Source: a virus
IMG/VR virus record: IMGVR_UViG_3300042485_001470
Location: 1-64,000 of that record
Length of the DNA stretch: 64,000 nucleotides
Strand: one strand, 5' to 3'
The position numbers and the translations under genes were made by a program. The notes beneath the pieces are model-generated. The model ran no database searches. It was not told where the DNA came from and was given only the letters and a program-made list of their open reading frames with translations. This document shows, in pieces, positions 54,171 to 62,900 of the stretch (the stretch's first letter is position 1; each line of letters opens with the position of its first letter).

Positions 54171-54542
54171 ATGTTAGATATTAACCGATATAAAAAAATA
54201 AATAGTCCTGATGTACTTTATGATAGTATAAAGATAAAAACTCATGTGGCAACACCAACCCAAACCGATTATAAAAGAGGGTATATTACAAGATATTTCA
54301 TACAAAAAGCAAATGATACCGAATCAGCTATATATGAAGTTGATTATATAGGGTTTAGTAAATTTATAGACAACCCATTTTATACACATGTAAATTTAAA
54401 TTGGAGAATAATTGGTACTGATGAACAAATAAAAGATTCAAATTTTAAAGCAATACGTTTATTAACTCCAAAAATACCAAAACTTCAACTATATCTTCCA
54501 AACTTATTGCAGTTTAAGCAAAAAAATGATTTGGAAGTTTAA
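54171..54542 (+). CDS. Small protein downstream of the hub gene
   Basis: This 123-residue protein has a YKKINSPDVLYDSIKIK start, then a basic RGYITRYFIQKAND strand, YEVDYIGFSKF and a middle NLNWRIIG strand, and a final LPNLLQFKQKND helix. It reads as mixed beta/alpha and is probably a virion or hub accessory protein. I do not recognise a family. It closes the tail transcription unit; its final codons overlap the TTTG box of the tmRNA promoter. Confidence 0.7.
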   Translation: MLDINRYKKINSPDVLYDSIKIKTHVATPTQTDYKRGYITRYFIQKANDTESAIYEVDYIGFSKFIDNPFYTHVNLNWRIIGTDEQIKDSNFKAIRLLTPKIPKLQLYLPNLLQFKQKNDLEV

Positions 54543-54561
54543 TTATTTTTTTGTATATTTG
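54530..54561 (+). promoter_or_regulatory. Bacteroidota-type promoter of the tmRNA
   Basis: TTTG at 54530-54533 and TATATTTG at 54554-54561 are separated by 20 nt, matching the Bacteroidota TTTG / TAnnTTTG pattern. The mature tmRNA start (54575) is 13 nt after the -7 box, so a short leader would be trimmed. Confidence 0.65.
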
Positions 54562-54574
54562 TATTTATCAATAT

Positions 54575-54960
54575 GGGGGTGACTCGGAATTGATTACAAT
54601 GAGAATTGTAGTATCACATGTAGTGGGATGGTTCTCCAACCACTTTAATCTCGGAATCAACAAATAAACGCAGAAGAATTATCTTCTTGGACCTTCGAAG
54701 ATGCTATGGCATTCGTAGGTGCTGATTACGCTGTAGCAGCCTAATCAAACTCGGGTCGGTGCACATATAACCTAGGAACAGAAGTGTTTACAAAGGCTTT
54801 ATTCGTTGAGCCCAAATCAATGAATTGGTGGAAACGCTGAACTAACCATTCGGCCCCAATTATTTTGGAAAGTGAATAAGATTAAACTTTATCCTAAACA
54901 TGTGAGACGTTGGTATTATGGTTACTTTGTAAGACATGGGTTCGAATCCCATCACCTCCA
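54575..54960 (+). ncRNA. ssrA: Phage-encoded transfer-messenger RNA
   Basis: The ends form a 7-bp acceptor stem: GGGGGTG at 54575-54581 with CACCTCC at 54953-54959, discriminator A at 54960, followed by CAA, so the CCA end is not encoded. The 5' part has the conserved GGAATTGA; the 3' part has AAACATGTGAGACGTTGG and a T-arm with GGGTTCGAATCCC, close to known tmRNAs. The tag frame starts at GCA 54670-54672, preceded by TAAAC, and runs 24 codons to TAA at 54742-54744. It begins AEELSS and ends GADYAVAA; most tags end LAA and have about 8-16 residues. tmRNA with SmpB frees stalled ribosomes and marks the peptide for proteolysis; the phage copy would rely on host SmpB. It lies between tail and replication genes, so it is a true phage gene rather than an attachment-site scar. 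Confidence 0.93.
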
Positions 54961-54964
54961 CAAC

Positions 54965-55002
54965 AATCCCGAACTATTATTTGGTAGTTTGGGATTTTTT
55001 TT
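54965..55002 (+). terminator. Rho-independent terminator of the tmRNA
   Basis: A 12-bp stem (54965-54976 with 54985-54996, one G-U pair), an 8-nt loop and eight T at 54995-55002. It lies 4 nt after the tmRNA end. Confidence 0.88.
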
Positions 55003-55011
55003 GTATATTTG
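54980..55011 (+). promoter_or_regulatory. Bacteroidota-type promoter of the polymerase-like gene
   Basis: TTTG at 54980-54983 (within the terminator loop) and TATATTTG at 55004-55011, again 20 nt apart. The -7 box ends 5 nt before the ATG at 55017, so the transcript would be leaderless or nearly so. Confidence 0.6.
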
Positions 55012-55016
55012 TGAAT

Positions 55017-56297
55017 ATGAAAATTGTTGAGTCTATTGGCGAATTGAACGAATTGAAAGTTTTGTTGGAAACCGAAGTATCCATTTGGTATCCAATATGG
55101 GTAGATAATGATAAGCACCCACAAAACACTCATATATCGTTCGTATTCGTTAGAACCTTATCGGACAAGTACATACTACCACAACAACATACAGACGCTG
55201 TATCGCTATCTAATGAACAAATAGAAAGTGTGTTGAATACTGCCGGTGAAAAATGGGTTTTCCAAAAGAAAAAGCTACTACAATCTTTTACAAATGTAAG
55301 GGAAGGCTTGAATGATGTTGATACCGCTCACTTCTTAAAGACCGGTGAACCAATAGATTACTCTCAACCACTACAACACTTAGTAGCTCCCCTTTTACAT
55401 AGGGGTTACAAAGAAGACATCATTCAATCTATTCCCATTCTTAAACTTGCGGAAGCAATAGAACCACAATTACTAAAACATACAAATCAAAAGAGTAAAA
55501 CTTATAATTGGTATAACGATATATTCTTACCTACCCTTTCAGATATTGAACGATTTGGGATTCGGGTCGATGGAAAAAAATTTATTGATAGATGGCCTCA
55601 AGCCTATAAGCAATTAAAAGGAGATTGTGTGTTTACGGAATACAATCCATTTACGGTGACAGGTAGACCATCCAATAGACATGGTGGTGTGAATTATGCC
55701 GCCCTCAATAAAACCGATGGTAGTAGAGATGTGTTCGTTTCCGATGGGATATTTCTACAAATGGATTATAACGCATATCACCCCCGTCTAATCGCTAAGT
55801 TGGTTAAGTTCGATGCGCCGGATGGTAATATGCACCAATGGTTAGCCGAACAATATGGTTGTAGTGTGGATGAATCGAAGGGAATTACGTTCCAATTACT
55901 TTATGGTGGTATCGATGATGAGTTCCGCCAAATCCCATACTTTGATAAAGTGGCTGATTATATAGATGAGTTGTGGATTGAAACACAAAGAAGGGGATAC
56001 TTACAAACACCACATAGAGAGATACCCCTAAGTTGGATAGAACAACCAAATGCTCAAAAAGTATTTAACTATCTACTACAAGCGGTAGAAACTGAAATGA
56101 ATATTGATAAGATGATGAAGATATTAGAATGTATTAAGGGAAGTGGTATTGAGTTTTCCCTATACACATACGATTCATTTCTTTTTGATGTTCCTGTTGA
56201 TGTTGATAAAGGGCTTATTAAGAAATTGAAAGAAATAATCGAAGAAGGGGGGTTTCCTATCAAAGCTAGTTGGGGAAAAACTTACGGAAAACTCTAA
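55017..56297 (+). CDS. Compact family A DNA polymerase-like protein
   Basis: The protein has 426 residues. TGRPSNR near residue 215 corresponds to the DNA-binding T-G-R-x-S-x motif of family A polymerases. QMDYNAYHPRLIA holds motif A (Asp250). SKGITFQLLYGG holds motif B with Lys288, Phe292 and Tyr296 spaced exactly as K758/F762/Y766 of E. coli Pol I. YTYDSFLFDVP holds motif C with Asp386, but the usual His-Asp-Glu is Tyr-Asp-Ser. No exonuclease motifs are recognised in the first ~170 residues. The frame is open upstream into the tmRNA, but ATG 55017 is the only plausible ATG start. T4 itself uses a family B polymerase, so this could be replicative or a repair enzyme. The next gene starts 39 nt downstream after a promoter-like element. 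Confidence 0.8.
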   Translation: MKIVESIGELNELKVLLETEVSIWYPIWVDNDKHPQNTHISFVFVRTLSDKYILPQQHTDAVSLSNEQIESVLNTAGEKWVFQKKKLLQSFTNVREGLNDVDTAHFLKTGEPIDYSQPLQHLVAPLLHRGYKEDIIQSIPILKLAEAIEPQLLKHTNQKSKTYNWYNDIFLPTLSDIERFGIRVDGKKFIDRWPQAYKQLKGDCVFTEYNPFTVTGRPSNRHGGVNYAALNKTDGSRDVFVSDGIFLQMDYNAYHPRLIAKLVKFDAPDGNMHQWLAEQYGCSVDESKGITFQLLYGGIDDEFRQIPYFDKVADYIDELWIETQRRGYLQTPHREIPLSWIEQPNAQKVFNYLLQAVETEMNIDKMMKILECIKGSGIEFSLYTYDSFLFDVPVDVDKGLIKKLKEIIEEGGFPIKASWGKTYGKL

Positions 56298-56302
56298 AGA
56301 AT

Positions 56303-56311
56303 ATATTTATA
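56303..56311 (+). promoter_or_regulatory. Candidate late promoter ATATTTATA
   Basis: An exact element lies 25 nt before the ATG at 56337. It would allow late expression of the endonuclease and the giant protein independent of the polymerase promoter. Confidence 0.5.
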
Positions 56312-56336
56312 CTATATACAAAAATAGTGTCATAAT

Positions 56337-56939
56337 ATGAAAAAAATCAGTACCCTTATCGGTTTCCTACTTGTTTCTTTAATTTCGTTTGGGCAAGATG
56401 TTAGAATTAAAAACGAAGTATTTGAAGTTCTTTATTCACAATCATTAGAACAACCTTTAGTAATTAAATATCGTTCAACTAATAGACCTACAAATGTGAA
56501 CAGAGGTACTATGGATTTTTACAAAGAACCAAACATTAAAACATCAGATGCGGAAGATTACGCTAAAAATATATACGATAAAGGACATGGTGCACCAGCT
56601 GCAACATTCTCTGATAATATGGTAAACCTAAAACAAACATTCTCATACTTAAATTGTATAATGCAAGACCAATACCTTAATAGAGGTGAGTGGAGATTGT
56701 TAGAAGAACAAATCCGTAAATGGGATGATACTGAAAATATAACTGTACTAATAAAAACATTCTTTGATACTCCAGTAAAAAGAGTGGCAACTGGAGCAGC
56801 AATTCCATCTTACTTACAAAAACACATCTATTTTGAAACACAAAAGAAATGGAGATGTTATGTATTTCTAAATCAAAAACCAAAATTTCATTGGGATGAA
56901 TTAGAAATGATATGCGAAGCTGAAGACCACAAATTTTAA
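56337..56939 (+). CDS. Secreted DNA/RNA non-specific endonuclease
   Basis: The protein has 200 residues. Residues 1-20 form a Sec-type signal peptide: MKKIS, a hydrophobic core, then ISFGQ, with cleavage likely before or at Gln as common in Bacteroidota. Asp81-Lys82-Gly83-His84 (DKGHGAP) corresponds to the D-R-G-H motif of the NucA/Serratia nuclease family with His84 as general base. Asn115 in YLNRGEWRLLEE matches the metal-binding Asn followed by W-x-x-L-E. The usual N-terminal regions are short, so it is a compact version. The enzyme would degrade nucleic acid in the periplasm or outside the cell. It starts after a late promoter-like element, and its stop codon overlaps the start of the giant polyvalent gene (TAATG). 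The Arg of DRGH is Lys here. Confidence 0.82.
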   Translation: MKKISTLIGFLLVSLISFGQDVRIKNEVFEVLYSQSLEQPLVIKYRSTNRPTNVNRGTMDFYKEPNIKTSDAEDYAKNIYDKGHGAPAATFSDNMVNLKQTFSYLNCIMQDQYLNRGEWRLLEEQIRKWDDTENITVLIKTFFDTPVKRVATGAAIPSYLQKHIYFETQKKWRCYVFLNQKPKFHWDELEMICEAEDHKF

Positions 56940-59900
56940 TGAATATGAATTTATCTGAATTAATAAACGAAATACTATCCGAATGGGCATATAGAGTTGA
57001 AAATGGTATGCCTGACCCAAAGAACCCAACCCATTTAAAGGAGTTGGGTATTGTACTTTCTGAAATGGGATTATCTCATATCAAAGATACATTGGTTGAA
57101 AACCTTTTGGTGGAAACGGGAAAAACTCCACAAAAAGTTGTTGAAGCTGAAAAGGGTAACTTTACAAATCCTGCTCTTAATAAATCTATTAAGTATAAAA
57201 ATGATAAAGGTGAAGATAAGGAAGGATTGGTTGGTAACCTGTTAAGATTACCAAAAGAGCATCCTGGTAGAAAAGCAGCGGAAGCAACATTACCTGCCGA
57301 TGGTACGCCGGAAAGAGATTCTATTAATAAAGATTTGGGTGGGGAAGGTCAACCTAAAAAGCCTGAAGATGGAAAGGGCAAAGAAGGTGGAGAATCAGGT
57401 GGTGGAGAAGATGAAAAAATGAAACAAGCGGCGGCAATGTTTGACCCAAAAGTAGACCCAGCTATGGCTGCTAGAATGAATAAAGAAAAAGAAGTTCAAG
57501 CTCAATTAGCAAAAGATGCTGAAGCACAAAACGAACCACCCCCAACTCCAAAAAACCAAACAACAAACAAACAATTAGCAAAAGCAGCTGGATTTGATAA
57601 TGTTGGTAGTTGGTATAATGACCTTAATAAGAAAGCAATGTCTGATGATCCTGAAGTGGCATCAAAGGCGGAAAAAGATTTAGATACATACGAAAAAAAT
57701 AAAGTAAAAGATGCTCAATCAACTGATGATTTTAATCCAATAGATAGTAAGGATGTAGCAAAAGAAATGCCACAAGCTGACCCAGAAACATTTGGAGGAG
57801 ATAGTGATATACCGGATGGTATAGAACCTGAACAATTGCAAAAATTCAATACTGATATTAGTAAAGTAGCACAGCAAGTAGCTGATGCAAAGGCTAAAGG
57901 AGAACCAGCACCAAACATTAACTTATGTGATGTGACTGTTCCTGGTACTAACTTATATTGTGATGATAATTTGGGTATTCCAAGAGACCAAATGCCACAA
58001 TTCAAAGGTACTGCTCAACCTGGTAGTAGAGCAGCTGGAATGGATGTGGATGCAAGTGGTGAGGTAGACACTGAACCTGTATTCAAAGAAATGTTAAAAG
58101 AGAAAGGTATTAAGACATTACAAACGGAAATACCTGCTGATAAATTAAAAGCAACTCAGCAAGATTTAGTTGGTGCAAAAGTAGTTGGTATGATGGGTGT
58201 TTTAAAAGACCCAAATCACCCAGCTTTTGAAAAAATTACCGCACCAATATATGTGAGTAGGGATGGTCACGTAATTGATGGACATCACCGTTGGGCGGCA
58301 ATCGTAGCTCATAATGCAGCAAATCCAGACAATCAAATACCAATGAAAACAACGGTATTGGATATGGATATTAAAGATGCAATTCCAATGGCGAATAAGT
58401 TTGCAGAAGATATGGGTATTGCGGCTAAGAAAGCAGATGCAAATAAAGAAGCACCAACCGAACAACCATCAGAACCAGCAAAAAGAGAACCTGCCAATAA
58501 TGATCCTGAATCTAAAGCACAGCAATTTAAAGGAAAATCATCTGGTGAAAATATCCAAACAATGGAAATGGAAGGTGGTGGATTCGTATATGGAACGAAG
58601 CACGGAAACACCGCAATGGTTGATGATATATTAGATGATGTTAAATCTAAAATACCAAAAGAAAGATGGAAGGATGTTGTATTCGTAGGTGAGGGAGGTG
58701 CAACTGGTGATAGTGGTGAAGTGGAATTTAACGATGAAATGGATTACGCAGCTCCAAAGTTCAAAGAAATGGGTGCTGGTGTGGATACATGGGATGGTGA
58801 TGATATGGATGTACATAATGACCAATCTAAATTATACCAAAAGCAAAAAGAAAAAACTGGATTTAACGATTCTCAAGTTAAAGCTGGTAACTGGGCTAGT
58901 ATGATTGGGCAGGGAGAAGGTACTGATACAATGTCACCAAACGATTATTTAGATGATGAAGGTAAACAATTCTTAAGTGATGCTGCAAAAGAGGCTGGAT
59001 TCCCACCAATAGAAAATTGGAATGAACCAACCGAACAGGATAAAGATACTCTTTATAGATTATCATTCCCAGAAGATAATGGTGATAAACCAACAAAGAT
59101 AAATGATATTCAAGTTGCATTTAATGATGCAAGAGATGAAAATTTAATTGAAAAGAATAAAGAACTAACTGCACAGGGTAAAATACCTATTACGATTGCA
59201 GGTGAGAGTCATGTTGACTTAGTCGATAAAATGACAAGAAAACAAAAAGGAGCATCAAGCGAAAAATTACCTGAACCAGAAGCCCCATCAGAAGAAGATG
59301 GTGGTGTTGTATATAGTGTGGGTGGTGGATATTATTCGGATAAGCCTGATGGGCCTGCACAATATGTGGCAACTGAAAATGTAATTCAAAAAGTATTAAT
59401 TGAAGGTGATATTAATTTTTCTTATTTATTGTTTGAAGCAGCAGTAACTAAAAAAACTTCTAAAGGTAAGGTTGTAAAATTAAGAACAATCAAACCAAAA
59501 GACCAAAATAAAGCAACTGCAGCAGCTGCGGCAGCAAAACCACAGCCACCTGCTAAAATTGTACCACCGGGAGTAAAACAAAAACCACCGGTTATCGCAC
59601 CACCAGAGGTAAAACCAAAATCACAAGCACCTGCTAAAATTGTACCTCCTGGTGTAAAACCAAAGGCATCAGTTCCACCTCCACCACCGCCTCCACCGCC
59701 GCCACTTCCTAAGAAGAAAGCAGGAGCTGTGCCACCTCCACCGCCACCTCCGCCACCAACGGTGAAGAAAGCAGGAGCTGTGCCACCGCCACCGCCACCA
59801 CTTCCTACGAAAAAAGCAGGAGCTGTGCCGCCTCCACCGCCACCTCCGCCACCAACGGCGAAGAAAGCAGGAGCTGTACCACCTCCACCGCCACCTCCTC

Positions 59901-62900
59901 CGCCGCCACTTCCTAAGAAGAAAGCAGGAGCTGTACCTCCTCCACCGCCACCTCCGCCACCTCCACCGCTTCCTAAAAAAGCAGGAGATAAAAGTGGTTG
60001 GGATGGATATGAAGAACCTGAATGGATAAAAAATGCTCCAAAAGGTTGGGATGATGATGCGGTTAAAAATAAGAGTGCTTGGGGTGATGAACCAATGCAA
60101 GAACCTGATTGGATGAAAGGTGGTTCTTCGTGGGATAAAAAGCCAATGCCTAAAGGTGAAACTCCACCTCCTGGTACTAAAAAAGCTGGAGCAATTCCAC
60201 CACCGCCTCCACCGCCTCCACCGGGAGCTAAGAGTGCAAATAATAACGAAAATATACCACCAACCGATAAACAAGCAAATGAACAAATAGCTCAAGAAAG
60301 AAAAGGTTTAACTCATGAGGAAAATCAAGTTTATGAATTCTTAGAAGGAATGCCTGAAGAGCAAAGGGCAGAGGCAATTCAAAAAGCATTGGATGATAGA
60401 AGTTTGTTGCAAAAAGGATTGCAAGATACAATGGTAGGCGGTTGGTTTAAGAAGAAAGGGAAAATGTTGTCTAATGTATATGATGGAATAAAGCAATGGT
60501 ATAAAACAGGTAAAGTTGGTACTACTAAAGATTGTAGTGGTGCACCAGCTGGACCTCATGCAAATAAGAATGAAAATATAAAAGAAGATTCACAAAATAG
60601 ACAAGACTATTTAGCATCTTTAGATAAGACGGGTAAAAAGAAAAAGAAAGCTGATGATAGTGATTGTATGGATGTGCATGTTGAGGACTATCAAAAAAGA
60701 GATAAAGATGGTAACTTAATGTACAAAAAAGAACCTGTATATGAAAGTGGAGAAAAACCAGACCCAAAAAACTTTGGACCAGATGGTGCATATTTCGGTG
60801 GGTTGGGAACTGGATACATAGGTCCTAGAAAAACTGGAACTGAATATGGTAATGCTTCTAAAGAAGATGCATTTAAAGCAAGTGAATTAGATTCTAAAAC
60901 AGGATACTTTAAGAGAGATGGAAAATACTATGGTGTAGATGGTGAGGAAGTAAATGCGAAAGGACAAAAATTAGATGCAGAGGGTAATACAACACAAAAG
61001 ACAGAAAGATGTTTCTTTTGTTTTCCTCCGGGAAAAAAGGTCCCAGTTACGCAAAAAGTTGCTGATTTGGAAGATGGTTTAACCGCTGAACAAAAACATG
61101 CAGCTCATCATTCGGAACATGCTCAACATGAAAGAAAGCATGCGATGTGGCATTTAGGAATAGAAGCTTCATTGATAGTTGGTGGTGCATTAGCTGGCCC
61201 TATGATATTAGCTAAGATGGGAGTCGGTGGAGCAGCTGCTGGAGCTGGTTCGCATGGTGTAGCACAAGCAACTTCACAAGCCGCAACAGCCGCAGCTGAA
61301 CATCACGGAGCATCTGCATTTGCAGCACACGTTTTAAAAGATTTTGGAAAGCATGCATTAGCAGAAACATTAGGAGTAACGAACCCTTATGCAGCAGCAG
61401 GGAGTGGGTTGGCAGCAAGTGCAGTTACTGGTGGTGTATTAGAATCATTTTGGAAAGATGTAGAAAAGTATAATTTATTATCGGAAGATATTGATGGAGA
61501 AATGGATGAGAATAAAGGTAAAGATTTCTTAGAAAAAATTATGGTATTGATGATGGAGAAAATGAAAACTTACAAAATGACTCCTCAGCAAAAGTTGGAA
61601 AGTATAAGAAAGTATAAATTTGAAAAAGCTGAAAACGAAAAGAAAAAACAAAAACAAGATAAATTAAAAGATTTGGCTAATTTACTAAAAGAAAAAACAG
61701 CAAAGTCAAAACAAAATTCTATAAATCATTTTGTTGAATTTGCAGCTAAACGATTAAATTTAAAAGAAACTCCAAAAATTAATTTAATGAGTGGAAATGA
61801 ATTTAAAAATGAATTGGCAGCTTTGGGTGGGTATGACCCTTCTTCAAAAGAAATATTTGTTGCAACCGAAGGAAGATTGACAGCTGATATTTTAAGAACT
61901 ATTGCACATGAAATGGTACATAGAAAGCAAGAAGAAAAAGGATTCCTTAAGAACATTGATAAAGATGGTTCAGCTGGGTCTAAAATAGAAAATCAAGCCA
62001 ATTCAATTGCTGGAATTTTGATGAGAGAATATGGTAAGATAAACAAACAAATCTATAACGAAAATACAAAAAAACAATTAGAATTAGTAAGTAATTTATT
62101 ATTAGAGAAGGTTAATCGTTTTATTGATGAGGCTAAACCAAAGAAAGATGATCCTGATGTAAAATATATAGATGGAAAAGGAAAAGAACATACAATCAAA
62201 TTTTCATCAGCAATTAAGTATGATGAAAAACATCCTGCTTATATAGCAGCTATGAAATTAAAAGATACTGGAGATAACTCAAATGATACCCAAACTGTTC
62301 AAGGTGCAGGATTGTTTGATGACCCAGAATATCAAAAAAGAATGGGAGCTGAAGTACCACCAACACAAACAACACCAACTGATTCAGAAGAAAATCCGGA
62401 AGGATTGTATGACCCTAATGATAAATTACAATCGGCAGTTGTTGATGCAAAAAATCCAAAAGAATTATTTTCCGCATTAGATGAATTAGGTAAAGATGAG
62501 GAAGATATAATGTTGGATAAGGTTAAAGCTGGGGCAGGTGGTCCTGTTGCATCAACTGGTGAAACTCTTTGTACTGAAGCTCAAACTAATATGATACAAG
62601 GTAGATATAATCCGAAGGAAGTTAGGAGTTCTACGGAATATAAAGCCGAATTGGCAAGTGTTAGAAATGTAATGAGTGGTACTGATAAGAGAGCAAAAAC
62701 TGCTCTTACTAAGGAATTGGATAATATTTGTGACAAAATGGGGTATTATAAAGAAGATGGTAACCCTGATTATGAATTAGCAATGGCTATGAAAGCCGAA
62801 GCAGATTTGTATATTAAACAAAATTTACCAGCTTTCAAAAAAACAAATGTAGCAAAAACTAAATTTAAAAAAGAAGAAGATATGGTAAGTTGGATGAAAG

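Noticed and set aside
54575-54960. tmRNA as a prophage attachment-site scar.
   Set aside because: tmRNA genes are common integration sites, but here the complete gene is flanked on both sides by phage genes, has its own promoter and terminator, and no integrase or duplicated 3' end is visible.
54936-55016. An upstream extension of the polymerase-like protein by 27 codons.
   Set aside because: It would start inside the tmRNA 3' end and cross a strong terminator; ATG 55017 fits the promoter and the protein better.
57051-57245. A short + strand frame inside the start of the giant partial gene, and similar ones near 58377, 58689 and 62283.
   Set aside because: They are in another frame of the uninterrupted giant gene and consist of Lys/Leu-rich shadows without start context.
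59669-60295. An Arg/Trp-rich - strand frame of 208 codons.
   Set aside because: It is the reverse complement of the polyproline codons (CCA/CCG/CCT giving Trp/Arg) and is a shadow.
60961-61080. The CFFC pair as a thioredoxin-like active site.
   Set aside because: The spacing is right but no thioredoxin fold pattern (WC-x-x-C context, cis-Pro strand) is seen around it.
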